A stretch of DNA of 36,272 bases from Limnobacter sp. CACIAM 66H1 (GCF_001601825.1 NZ_LUJK01000032.1:1-36272); one strand, 5' to 3'; shown: positions 1 to 7,608, numbered from the stretch's first letter. The notes: generated by a model from the sequence alone, not told the origin. Numbers and translations: made by a program.

Positions 1-1590
1 TTTCCTGAGGCCGAGTTGAATGCCACCGGTACGCCGTTCAAGGGTACCACTTCGAATGGGGAAGTGGTGGGTTGGGTGGACACGCACATTCACATCGGGG
101 GCAGCGAGGCCTTGGGGGGCAAGCTTGCGCATGGCCGCCCCTTTCACCCTTTTGGCATTACCAAGGCCTTGAACAGTTGTGAAGCTGACCATGGCCCGCA
201 GGGCACCTTGGGTGTGTTGGACAACCTGTTGGCCACCGGTAACCCTGTTGACCAACATGCCACGGATGGTTGGCCCACTTTCAGTTATTGGCCCAACCCC
301 AGGTCTCAAACCCATCACCAAACTTATTACATGTGGATGAAGCGCGCATGGATGGGTGGGCAACGCATTATGGTGAATCACTTTGTGGCCAATGAGGTGA
401 TTTGCCAGGTGTGGCCTTTGAAGGAACATGATTGCGATGAAATGGAAAGCGTGAAATTGCAAAGGCAATTGCTGCTGGATCTGGAGGAATATGTTGACGC
501 CCAGGAAGGTGGTCCCGGAAAGGGATGGTTCAGGATTGTTTACGACAGCGCCACGGCGCGTGACGTGATCGCTGACGGCAAGCTTGCTGTGGTGATGGGT
601 ATCGAAAACGAAAAACTGTTCAACTGCGGCGAATTCATGGGCATGCCCGAGTGCACAGAGCAGCAAATTCTGGAGCGATTGGATGAGTTTTATGCGTTGG
701 GTATTCGCAGCGTATTTCCTCTTCATATATTCGACAACGCGTTTGGAGGCACTGAAATTAGTCGCTTCACCAAGGATGCTGCGTTGATGCAGGTCTTCAA
801 TGCCGGCAATATTTGGGAAACTGGTCACCCATTTGCAAGCACGACCTGTGAAGACATCGACAGTGCTGAACCGGCGACAGTGGACAGCAAGGACTATGGT
901 CTGTTTGAATTGGCTTTACTGCAATTGACCAATACCCCGCCCACTCCCGAAGATGTGCCGGGACGGGAGTGCCAGCGCAATGCCCGTGGCTTGACGAAAC
1001 TGGGTGATTTTTTAATCGATGCCTTGGCCAAGAAAGGCGTGATTGTTGAGACAGACCACATGGGCGCTCTGTCGCGCAAACGGGTATTGGCGATGATGAA
1101 GGAACGTGGCCTGCCGGTGGTGTCCGGACACTCCGGCACCATCAGCGCCGCACGTGATAGCCAGCGCATCGTCGATTCGGGCGGACTTATTTCCAATTTG
1201 CCTGACAAACCTTCTCCCACTGCCGTGGACTATATTCAAAAATTGAGTGCTTTGTACCCGGCTGGCAAAGCACCTGCGAGCGGATTTGGTTCAGACATCA
1301 ACGGCATTCACCAGCAGGCAGATCCCCGCGCTGACGCGGCTGAAAAGCCCTTGGTGTATCCCTTCAAATCACCGATGGGTGACGTGGTGTTTGAGCGCCA
1401 GAGAACCGGTGAGCGCGTGTATGACCTGAACACCGATGGTGTGGCTCACTACGGCTTGTACCCGGATTACATCGCGGACATGATGATGCAACCCGGCGGT
1501 AAGCCGGCTGTGGCCACTTTGTTCCGGTCGGCTGAGGCTTACTTGCAGTTGTGGGAAAAGGTAGAAAAATTCAGCCGTAGCCGTGACTAG
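1..1590 (+). CDS. M19/amidohydrolase-like metal-dependent hydrolase, 5'-truncated
   Basis: Seen: the frame is open from base 1 with no stop, so the true start probably lies left of the window. A TTG at 16 is possible but has no visible ribosome site. The product resembles membrane dipeptidase/amidohydrolase TIM-barrel enzymes. An HxH metal motif (DTHIHIGG) lies near the N-terminus. Further likely ligand segments are MGIENEK, ETDHMG, VSGHSG and GFGSDING, in the order expected of a binuclear metallohydrolase. At about 530 residues it is longer than classical renal dipeptidases (about 350-400), with extra sequence between the HxH and the Glu segment. Inference: it hydrolyses an amide or peptide-like bond. 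The substrate cannot be named. It is followed by a 118 bp gap and then ovoA on the same strand. The family is fairly secure; the exact activity is not. Confidence 0.72.
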   Translation, partial: FPEAELNATGTPFKGTTSNGEVVGWVDTHIHIGGSEALGGKLAHGRPFHPFGITKALNSCEADHGPQGTLGVLDNLLATGNPVDQHATDGWPTFSYWPNPRSQTHHQTYYMWMKRAWMGGQRIMVNHFVANEVICQVWPLKEHDCDEMESVKLQRQLLLDLEEYVDAQEGGPGKGWFRIVYDSATARDVIADGKLAVVMGIENEKLFNCGEFMGMPECTEQQILERLDEFYALGIRSVFPLHIFDNAFGGTEISRFTKDAALMQVFNAGNIWETGHPFASTTCEDIDSAEPATVDSKDYGLFELALLQLTNTPPTPEDVPGRECQRNARGLTKLGDFLIDALAKKGVIVETDHMGALSRKRVLAMMKERGLPVVSGHSGTISAARDSQRIVDSGGLISNLPDKPSPTAVDYIQKLSALYPAGKAPASGFGSDINGIHQQADPRADAAEKPLVYPFKSPMGDVVFERQRTGERVYDLNTDGVAHYGLYPDYIADMMMQPGGKPAVATLFRSAEAYLQLWEKVEKFSRSRD

Positions 1591-1708
1591 TTTGGACTAT
1601 GCTGCAACGGTGTAACCTTTGATCGTTGCTGGCGAACTCTGTTCTGAGCCGCAAGCCAAAACTTCGGTTTCACGAATCCAAACTTTAAAACTTCGCAGGT
1701 TTGCGCCA

Positions 1709-3868
1709 ATGAATTCTCGACTTCAACACATGCCCGCCCAAAGCGAGCACTTTCTTCGCACACCCTGTTTGGCAGGTAGCGACATTGAATCCAAGCGCGG
1801 CGAGTTGCTGCAATACTTTCATGCGAGTTTTGATCGCTACGAGTCGCTTTTTGAATTGTTGAGCTGTGATGAGGCTTATTACAAAAAGCCGATCAGCTTG
1901 CGCCACCCACTGATTTTTTACTTTGGCCACACGGCCACTTTTTTTATTAATAAATTTTTGTTGGTGGGGCTGATCGATCAACGAATTGATCCGCGCCTGG
2001 AATCCATGTTCGCAGTGGGTGTGGATGAAATGAGTTGGGATGATCTGGACGATGCCCGCTATGATTGGCCCACTGTTGAAGAGGTGAGGGCCTACCGCAA
2101 CAAAGCTCGGGAGGTGATTGACCAGGTGATTCGCCACACGCCGTTTACCCTGCCGATCGGCTGGAATGATCCGTTTTGGGCGGTGGTGATGGGGATTGAG
2201 CATGAACATATTCACTTGGAAACCTCTTCGGTGCTGATGCGGCAACACGCCTTGCACTATGTGAAGCCACACCCTGCCTGGCAGCCATGTCAGAAAACCG
2301 GCGATGCACCGAGAAATGAACTGGTTGGTATACCCGCAGGCCGCGTGGTGTTGGGACGTACGTTGAATGAGCCGATTTACGGCTGGGACAATGAGTATGG
2401 TCGTCACCAAGCCGATGTGCCAGCGTTTCAAACTACTCAATATTTGGTCAGCAACAGTGAGTTTTTGGAATTTGTGAATGCGGGTGGTTACGCCAATACA
2501 CGCTATTGGGATGAAGAAGGCGCGAGTTGGAACGAGTTTGCCAAGGCCACGCACCCCACTTTCTGGGTGCGTGATACCGATGCGCAAGAATCTTGGAAAC
2601 TCAGACTGCTTACCGAAGAAGTGCCCATGCCCTGGGACTGGCCTGTGGAAACGAACTACCACGAGTCGCGGGCGTTTTGCCGTTGGAAAGCTGAGCAAAC
2701 TGGCCAGCCAGTGCGCCTGCCAACCGAGGATGAGTGGAACCGCATTTATGACCATGCACAGCTTGCAGATGTACCAGCCCACGCGCGGGCCAATGCCAAT
2801 TTGCACCTGGACCATTGGGCATCAAGCTGCCCGGTAAACCAGTTTGCGCATGGAGACTTGTTCGATGTGGTGGGCAATGTGTGGCAGTGGTGTGAAACCC
2901 CCACTTACCCTTTTGACGGTTTCGATGTGCACCCGATTTACGATGATTTCACAAGCCCCACGTTTGACAATCGCCACAACATCATCAAAGGCGGCAGCTG
3001 GATTTCATGCGGCAATGAAAGTCGTCACGCTTCACGTTATGCCTTTCGGAAACACTTTTTCCAGCATGCCGGTTTTCGTTATGTGGTGACCGACACCCCG
3101 GCCACCAATCCTTTGTCGACTTATGAAAGTGACGCGCTGGTCTCGCAGTACGCTGAATTCCATTACGGCGAAGAATCGTTGGGGGTGCCCAATTTCGCGA
3201 AAACCATGGCTGACTTGGCGATTACGGCTCATCAGCAGTATGGCAACGGCGCGTTCGGCAAGGCACTTGACCTGGGTTGCGCCACTGGCCGCTCGAGCTT
3301 TGAGTTGGCCCGCGTGTTTGACAAGGTACTTGGAATTGATTTCTCGACCCTGTTGATTCAGGTCGGCATTCGGCTTAAGGAGACAGGAACCATCCGTTAC
3401 ACCTTGCCAGACGAAGGCGAATTGCTGAGCTATTACGAGCGCAGGCTTGACACTCTTGACCTGGCTGACACCGCTGGGCGAGTGGAGTTTTGGCAAGGTG
3501 ACGCTTGCAATTTGAAGGATATTTATACCGGCTTTGACCTCGTACTGGCGGCCAATTTGATCGACAGGCTGTATGCGCCTCGGCGATTTCTGACTGAGGT
3601 AGCGAGTCGGGTAAATCCCGGCGGTCTGTTGGTATTGGCTTCGCCTTACACCTGGTTGGAGGAATACACCAAACGCGAGGAGTGGATTGGAGGCTTTAAG
3701 AAAGACGGTGAGTCTTACAGCACACTGGATGGTTTGAAGGAAATTTTGAACGGTGCTTTCACGCTGGTGGATACACCGAAGGCTGTGCCATTTGTGATTC
3801 GAGAAACCCGCCGCAAGCACCAATACACATTGAGTGAGGTGACAGTTTGGAGGCGGGTAACACACTAG
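1709..3868 (+). CDS. ovoA: 5-histidylcysteine sulfoxide synthase with fused methyltransferase (OvoA-type)
   Basis: OvoA is a mononuclear non-heme iron enzyme. It joins cysteine and histidine oxidatively to 5-histidylcysteine sulfoxide, the first step to ovothiol. Its C-terminal domain is a SAM methyltransferase thought to methylate the imidazole at the end of the pathway. Seen, 719 aa: a DinB-like N-terminal domain with FGH74 and the HX3HXE motif (H165-E-H-I-H169-L-E171), matching EgtB/OvoA iron ligands. Next comes an FGE-sulfatase/formylglycine-like domain (GGSWIS, ESRHASRYAFR, HAGFRYV at about 450-480). Last is a Rossmann methyltransferase with LDLGCATGRSS near residue 535. ATG 1709 was chosen because the protein then begins like OvoA and a GCAGGT sits 8 nt upstream. 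An in-frame TTG at 1619 would add 30 uncharacteristic residues. No OvoB-like sulfoxide lyase is nearby. Confidence 0.9.
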   Translation: MNSRLQHMPAQSEHFLRTPCLAGSDIESKRGELLQYFHASFDRYESLFELLSCDEAYYKKPISLRHPLIFYFGHTATFFINKFLLVGLIDQRIDPRLESMFAVGVDEMSWDDLDDARYDWPTVEEVRAYRNKAREVIDQVIRHTPFTLPIGWNDPFWAVVMGIEHEHIHLETSSVLMRQHALHYVKPHPAWQPCQKTGDAPRNELVGIPAGRVVLGRTLNEPIYGWDNEYGRHQADVPAFQTTQYLVSNSEFLEFVNAGGYANTRYWDEEGASWNEFAKATHPTFWVRDTDAQESWKLRLLTEEVPMPWDWPVETNYHESRAFCRWKAEQTGQPVRLPTEDEWNRIYDHAQLADVPAHARANANLHLDHWASSCPVNQFAHGDLFDVVGNVWQWCETPTYPFDGFDVHPIYDDFTSPTFDNRHNIIKGGSWISCGNESRHASRYAFRKHFFQHAGFRYVVTDTPATNPLSTYESDALVSQYAEFHYGEESLGVPNFAKTMADLAITAHQQYGNGAFGKALDLGCATGRSSFELARVFDKVLGIDFSTLLIQVGIRLKETGTIRYTLPDEGELLSYYERRLDTLDLADTAGRVEFWQGDACNLKDIYTGFDLVLAANLIDRLYAPRRFLTEVASRVNPGGLLVLASPYTWLEEYTKREEWIGGFKKDGESYSTLDGLKEILNGAFTLVDTPKAVPFVIRETRRKHQYTLSEVTVWRRVTH

Positions 3869-3885
3869 AGGCAAGGTAATTCACC

Positions 3886-3918
3886 ACAGGATTCCAATAT
3901 TGGCCATTGGAACCCTGT
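3886..3918. terminator. Long inverted repeat between convergent ovoA and subtilase genes
   Basis: Arms 3886-3898 and 3906-3918 pair over 13 positions with one mismatch (3891/3913) around a 7-nt loop (ATTGGCC). It lies in the 59-bp gap between the ovoA stop and the subtilase stop. No U-tract follows on either strand. It may be a bidirectional 3'-end hairpin rather than a classical intrinsic terminator. Confidence 0.55.
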
Positions 3919-3927
3919 CTTGGTCGG

Positions 3928-5229
3928 CTATCGACTATAGAGCATCAAATTCAAAGTATTTCTTGAATCACTCACCACGCCCGAAGTGGCTTCATTTCTC
4001 AAGGCAGTGGCCACATTGCCGGGTGCAAAGCCTTTTGAAAGTAGTTTGGCGGCAGCGCCCGCCACATGGGGTGAGGCCATGGATGTGCCGCTCAATACCT
4101 GTTGAGCGTTGTCGTTGTTGATGCCGGCCGAAGTAATTTCGCTGCCCGGTGCGAACAGGTCGACGCAACTGCCAATGTTGGAGAAAGAGGAGCGTCTGTC
4201 GTTGCGGTCGGTGGATGCCACAGTCAAGGCCAAAGGTTCACGGGCTGGCGAGAATTCGCACGCATCACGTGAATCGTTACCCGCAGCCACTACGGTGACA
4301 ATGCCTGCGTTGTGGGCTGCACGAATTGCTTGATCCACTGCGCTGGAAGCTCCACCGCCCAGACTGAGGTTCATTACCGCTGGCTTTACGTGGTTTTGTA
4401 ATACCCAATCAATGCCTGCCACCGTTGATGACGAAGTACCTGTGCCCGCGCAATTAACCACACGTACGCCGTGGAGAATCACATTTTTTGCCACGCCAAA
4501 CTGCGTGCCACCAATAGTGCCCGCAACGTGGGTGCCATGCCCGTTGCAATCGCTGGGTGTGGATGATGGGTCAAACGGATCCGAAGGATTGCCAGAGGAT
4601 GGGGGTGGGGAGCTGGGAGAACCGAACAAGCCCCCAAACAACCCGCCACCACCAAGAAATCCACCGCCCAGAAAACCGCCACCTAACAAGCCGCCCGACG
4701 AAGAGCCGATTGTGGCGTCAAAACCGTTGCCCACGCGCCCCCGGAATTCAACGTGGCTTGCTCGCAAGCCTGAGTCTACGACGTAGGCATGTACTTGGGC
4801 ACCTGTGGATGAGTAGGTGTATCGCATGTCTCGCGCATTTTCACGAGTGTCCAAACGGTCCAGGCCCCAGGTGGCATTGTTTTGCGTAATTTCGTTGTTC
4901 AGTTTGAATGTTTGGTCTTGTTCAACATAGGCCACCAAGCCACTTCGGTTCAAGCCGCGAGCAATGTGGTCGGGCAGGTTGACTGCAAAACCCTTGAATA
5001 CGTTCTGATAGCGAAAGTTGATTTGTTGTGCGGGTAAACCCAGTTGGGCTTGTGCCTGATCCAGCAGGTTTTTAACAGGAGTACCAACGGGTAAATCCAG
5101 AATTTGAGTCAGTGTTGCGGTGTCCTTAAGTACAACGATGTACTGGTTTTGTATGGGTTCGGCTTGGGACAGACTTGCTGCGGCGAACAAGCTTAAGGTT
5201 GCAGTGATCCGAATAAGACGAGAAGGCAT
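3928..5229 (-). CDS. Secreted subtilisin-like serine protease (S8) with I9 propeptide
   Basis: Extracellular or periplasmic endopeptidase of the proteinase K/aqualysin type. Seen, 433 aa: a signal peptide ending SLSQA (about 23 aa), then an inhibitor I9 propeptide (about 28-110, starting QYIVVLKD). The catalytic domain has D152 (VVDSG), H231 (GHGTHVAG), the oxyanion-side N318 in AAGND, and S383 (GTSMASPHVAG). ATG at 5229 is preceded by GGAG about 7 nt upstream. Odd: Asp and His are 79 residues apart, against about 30 in proteinase K. The extra stretch (about 174-227) is Gly/Phe/Leu repeats followed by a Ser/Pro-rich tail. There is no C-terminal sorting domain. It converges with ovoA and is transcribed alone. 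The protease family is certain; the target is unknown. Confidence 0.95.
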   Translation of the reverse strand: MPSRLIRITATLSLFAAASLSQAEPIQNQYIVVLKDTATLTQILDLPVGTPVKNLLDQAQAQLGLPAQQINFRYQNVFKGFAVNLPDHIARGLNRSGLVAYVEQDQTFKLNNEITQNNATWGLDRLDTRENARDMRYTYSSTGAQVHAYVVDSGLRASHVEFRGRVGNGFDATIGSSSGGLLGGGFLGGGFLGGGGLFGGLFGSPSSPPPSSGNPSDPFDPSSTPSDCNGHGTHVAGTIGGTQFGVAKNVILHGVRVVNCAGTGTSSSTVAGIDWVLQNHVKPAVMNLSLGGGASSAVDQAIRAAHNAGIVTVVAAGNDSRDACEFSPAREPLALTVASTDRNDRRSSFSNIGSCVDLFAPGSEITSAGINNDNAQQVLSGTSMASPHVAGAAAKLLSKGFAPGNVATALRNEATSGVVSDSRNTLNLMLYSR

Positions 5230-5396
5230 GAAAGCTCCGTATAAATAGTAGGCAACACCATTTCATTGATACTTCGCCTGATAAGAATCCGATTCGTATT
5301 GAGTGACTAAATGAATCGTCAAATCAGTGCAATAGACCAAGTCTGCAAACCGTGTGTCTTCACATGATAATTGATGCTTTTTTATGCCTGGTCTGT

Positions 5397-5415
5397 AAGC
5401 ACTTTTGAAGTGCTT
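5397..5415. promoter_or_regulatory. Perfect 8-bp inverted repeat upstream of the TM2 gene
   Basis: AAGCACTT (5397-5404) and AAGTGCTT (5408-5415) are perfect inverted arms with a 3-nt spacer. They lie 46 bp before the TM2 gene start, in the 232-bp divergent gap shared with the subtilase gene. No T-run follows, so an operator or 5'-UTR hairpin fits better than a terminator. I find no other clear site in this gap. Confidence 0.35.
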
Positions 5416-5461
5416 CACTGTGGTATGTTGTTAAAAGTTCAAATACAACTTTCACTGGAAT

Positions 5462-5869
5462 ATGAATAACAACAACAGCCACAGTATCGTCATCGGATAT
5501 ATTCTCTGGATTTTTGGTTTCATGGGCGCACACCGTTTTTATTACGGGCGGCCCATCTCCGGCATCATCTGGTTTTTCACACTTGGACTTTTTTTGATCG
5601 GCTGGATCGTAGACTTGTTCTTGATACCCAGCATGGACAGAAGCGCCGATCGACGCTTTTTGACTGGTCCGATCAACTACAACATTGCTTGGGTGTTGCT
5701 CACATTTTTGGGTATTTTCGGTATCCACCGCTTTTACCAGCGCAAGTGGATTACTGGTGTGATCTACCTGCTCACCGTGGGCTTATTTGGTATCGGTATT
5801 ATTTACGACTGGTGCACTCTGAATGACCAAATCGATGAACTTCATCGAGATGGTGCATTGAGCCAATAG
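5462..5869 (+). CDS. Twin TM2-domain membrane protein
   Basis: Seen, 135 aa: two copies of the TM2 domain. Each has a hydrophobic helix, a GxHRFYxxR-type turn and a second helix. Copy 1 is about residues 8-55 (FGFMGAHRFYYGRPISG) and copy 2 about 75-122 (LGIFGIHRFYQRKWITG). Four transmembrane segments are predicted, with short hydrophilic tails at both ends. The upstream SD is weak (CTGGA just before ATG). TM2 proteins occur widely in bacteria and no enzymatic role is established for this type. It ends 3 bp from the convergent SRPBCC gene. Family confident, function unknown. Confidence 0.85.
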   Translation: MNNNNSHSIVIGYILWIFGFMGAHRFYYGRPISGIIWFFTLGLFLIGWIVDLFLIPSMDRSADRRFLTGPINYNIAWVLLTFLGIFGIHRFYQRKWITGVIYLLTVGLFGIGIIYDWCTLNDQIDELHRDGALSQ

Positions 5870-5872
5870 GGT

Positions 5873-6373
5873 TTACTTCAAGGTGCCGAAATGTTTTTCG
5901 GTGTCGCGAATGAATCCATCGAACAAAGCCAGTTTGGCGGCTGGGCTAATCAGCTTTAAGGGCAAGCCCAGCCCGAAGCGCCCGGCCATGGCGAACTTCC
6001 ATACAAAGCGGCAGCCTTCATCTGTGGGTGTGACTTCATACAACTCTGCAAACTGTTTGAATGCGGGTGCATTGGCCTGTTCCACATAAAAGGCATGGCG
6101 ACGTTCTGCTTCGTCCCAAATGAAAAATCGTTCTTTCAACTTGATGGTGTTGAAGTTTGCTGCCACCTCGCGGGTAGTTCCCACTCGGAAAGGCCGTTCG
6201 CTGGTGTAGCGGCCGTTCAAGGCCTTGCACCATGCCAGTGGCTTGTCAGCCACCAAGCCTGCCCATACTTCGTCGGCGGTGGCGTTCAGATGCATTGAAT
6301 AGTCGAAGCGAAGCGGGGCGGTGTCGAAAAACGATTCGTCAGTGACCTTGTCGAGGTCGAACCAAATGGCCAT
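5873..6373 (-). CDS. SRPBCC/polyketide cyclase-like protein
   Basis: Seen, 166 aa, no signal peptide: the N-terminal strand DYSMHLNATADEVWAGL is typical of START/SRPBCC ligand-binding proteins. It is followed by WCKALNGRYTSERPFRVGTTREV, FIWDEAERRHAFYVE and the C-terminal long helix FDGFIRDTEKHFGTLK. These folds bind small hydrophobic ligands, and some are cyclases or dehydratases. No catalytic residue can be assigned. ATG at 6373 has AGGAG about 8 nt upstream. It is monocistronic, convergent with the TM2 gene and divergent from the small secreted protein gene. Confidence 0.75.
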   Translation of the reverse strand: MAIWFDLDKVTDESFFDTAPLRFDYSMHLNATADEVWAGLVADKPLAWCKALNGRYTSERPFRVGTTREVAANFNTIKLKERFFIWDEAERRHAFYVEQANAPAFKQFAELYEVTPTDEGCRFVWKFAMAGRFGLGLPLKLISPAAKLALFDGFIRDTEKHFGTLK

Positions 6374-6406
6374 TCAAAGTCTCCTTGTCTGTTGAGGGCA
6401 TCTTTT

Positions 6407-6444
6407 TTTCATATTGTATTCATCTTTCCGTGGCGCCTTGTTCA
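6407..6444 (+). promoter_or_regulatory. Phased TTCA half-sites upstream of small secreted gene 1
   Basis: TTTCA at 6407, ATTCA at 6418 and GTTCA at 6440 lie at offsets 0, 11 and 33. A shared TTAGGTTAAGG block follows at 6459-6469, 19 bp after the last half-site. Exactly the same offsets and the same block occur before the paralogous gene. 11-bp direct repeats are the usual binding geometry of OmpR/PhoB-type regulators. Binding is inferred. Confidence 0.5.
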
Positions 6445-6540
6445 TGTAACAGCACAGTTTAGGTTAAGGCTCGGCGTTCAAACTGATTTTCATGCAGATA
6501 TGTTCTGCACTTGATCGAGAAACCCCAAAGGAGAAATATC

Positions 6541-6906
6541 ATGAAAAAGATTATTGCAGTCTCACTTGCTTTTGGCTTCAGTGGCGCAGTATTGGCCAGT
6601 GATTTGACCTACGGCGATGGTACTTACCACGTTGTTAAAGAATCGAAACCGTCCAGCTTGACCCGCGCTGAAGTGCTGTCCAACACTGAAAGTACCAATG
6701 TGGCCAATGCACTGGATGGTTCTGTAACACCCAGCTATGCCCCAAATACTATGCTTACTCGCTCGGATGTGATCCGTAAAATGGAAGGTTTCCAGTATGC
6801 GGACTTTGGTGATGCAACTAACCCGACTCCTTGGGTGAAGGTGCGGGACGACAACAGCAACTTTGCGCAGGACGAAAGCAGCAAACCTGCGACAAAAACC
6901 AACTGA
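6541..6906 (+). CDS. Small secreted LTRAEV-repeat protein 1
   Basis: Seen, 121 aa: a signal peptide (MKKIIAVSLAFGFSGAVLA) followed by a small hydrophilic protein. It has two internal copies of an LTR-[AS]-[ED]-V motif: SSLTRAEVLSNTES near residue 40 and TMLTRSDVIRKMEG near residue 75. Between them is NVANALDGSVTPSYAP. The LTRAEV element resembles the one in DUF4148-type small exported proteins of betaproteobacteria, but I cannot assign that family firmly. ATG 6541 has a strong SD (AAAGGAG). A strong intrinsic terminator follows. The next gene is a paralogue. The C-terminal tail (about 15 residues, SNFAQDESSKPATKTN) is absent from the paralogue. Function unknown. Confidence 0.8.
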   Translation: MKKIIAVSLAFGFSGAVLASDLTYGDGTYHVVKESKPSSLTRAEVLSNTESTNVANALDGSVTPSYAPNTMLTRSDVIRKMEGFQYADFGDATNPTPWVKVRDDNSNFAQDESSKPATKTN

Positions 6907-6963
6907 TCTGTCGGTTTTCGCTTTCTTCATCTCACCCCCTGGGCTGTAAAAAGTCCAATTTTT

Positions 6964-6987
6964 GGCCCGAGCAATCGGGCCTTTTTT
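6964..6987 (+). terminator. Rho-independent terminator after small gene 1
   Basis: Stem GGCCCGA/TCGGGCC with loop GCAA, followed directly by six T. It isolates this gene from the downstream paralogue and so implies separate promoters. Confidence 0.9.
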
Positions 6988-7072
6988 ATTCATCAAACAT
7001 TCATATTCCAAACCGCACTTGTTCATTGAAGCCTTTGGCTTAGGTTAAGGCGATGCGCTCACACTGAGTTCA
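6988..7072 (+). promoter_or_regulatory. Phased TTCA half-sites and conserved promoter block upstream of small gene 2
   Basis: ATTCA at 6988, ATTCA at 6999 and GTTCA at 7021 have offsets 0, 11 and 33, the same as the upstream copy. TTAGGTTAAGG begins at 7040, again 19 bp after the third half-site. GCTCA at 7057 and GTTCA at 7068 (11 bp apart) lie within a segment also conserved in copy 1 (ACTGA then CA-GCAGA). The conservation extends about 90 bp upstream of the coding region, so the duplication included regulatory DNA. Confidence 0.5.
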
Positions 7073-7121
7073 CGCAGACTGATTGCAATAACCGATTACC
7101 AACCCGTTTAGGAGAAATACG

Positions 7122-7433
7122 ATGAAGAAAACGATTGCACTGTCACTGGTCTTTGGACTGAGTGGAACTGCCATGGCGGCCAGCGACCTGTTTATGGGTG
7201 ATGGCACCAACCATGTTCGTATGGACAGCAAGCCATCTAACTTAACTCGAGCGGAGGTCCTTTCCAAAACAGACAGCAGCAATATCGCGAATTCGCTGGA
7301 CGGTACGGTATTGCCCGGCTACAGGCCAAGTTCGACGTTAACCCGCGCAGAGGTAATACGAAGAATGGAAGGTTACAGGTATGTTGAGTTTGGCGATGGA
7401 ACCAGCATGAACCCTTGGGAGAGAATCAAGTAA
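7122..7433 (+). CDS. Small secreted LTRAEV-repeat protein 2 (tandem paralogue)
   Basis: Seen, 103 aa: signal peptide MKKTIALSLVFGLSGTAMA, then a mature chain collinear with the preceding gene's product. Shared blocks include MGDGTNHV versus YGDGTYHV, LTRAEVLS, NSLDGTVLPGY and LTRAEVIRRMEGYRYVEFGDGT. It carries the same two LTRAEV motifs, here both intact, where copy 1 has LTRSDV at the second. It ends PWERIK, whereas copy 1 continues with an extra acidic/Ser tail. ATG 7122 follows a good SD (TAGGAG). It has its own terminator. The role is unknown; regulation appears shared with copy 1 and the porin. Confidence 0.8.
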   Translation: MKKTIALSLVFGLSGTAMAASDLFMGDGTNHVRMDSKPSNLTRAEVLSKTDSSNIANSLDGTVLPGYRPSSTLTRAEVIRRMEGYRYVEFGDGTSMNPWERIK

Positions 7434-7480
7434 TCATGATTTTTCCATTCACTTTGGGGCTTTACAAAGCTCCTTGGTAG

Positions 7481-7504
7481 GGCCTGAATTTCAGGCCTTT
7501 TTTT
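7481..7504 (+). terminator. Rho-independent terminator after small gene 2
   Basis: Stem GGCCTGA/TCAGGCC with loop ATT, followed by seven T. It separates the small gene from the porin promoter region. Confidence 0.9.
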
Positions 7505-7537
7505 CTTCATAATGATTTATATTACATTCTAATGTCT

Positions 7538-7608
7538 GTTCAAAATCCGTTCATTTTGCGTTCATTTGTGTTGATGAACTACTTCATTGGAAGTTCAGTG
7601 ACCGTTCA
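7538..7608 (+). promoter_or_regulatory. Array of 11-bp-phased GTTCA repeats upstream of the porin
   Basis: GTTCA occurs at 7538, 7549, 7560, 7593 and 7604, and CTTCA at 7582. All are on one 11-bp register over 71 bp; only the 7571 slot is degenerate. A weak -10-like GACAAT lies at 7620-7625. That spacing resembles PhoB-type promoters where repeats replace the -35, but the promoter assignment is inferred. This is the clearest of the four phased sites in the window. Confidence 0.7.

Noticed and set aside
1685-2815. 376-codon open frame on the minus strand inside ovoA
   Set aside because: Its translation lacks any domain pattern, is rich in His/Arg/Val as expected of an antisense shadow, and lies entirely within a confidently identified gene.
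3032-3874. 280-codon minus-strand frame over the ovoA methyltransferase domain
   Set aside because: Antisense shadow: the plus-strand methyltransferase motifs are intact and the minus product has no recognisable features.
7538-7608. Possible CRISPR-like or minisatellite repeat
   Set aside because: The repeated unit is only 5 bp with an 11-bp period and variable filler. There are no spacer-length gaps, so a regulator binding array fits better.
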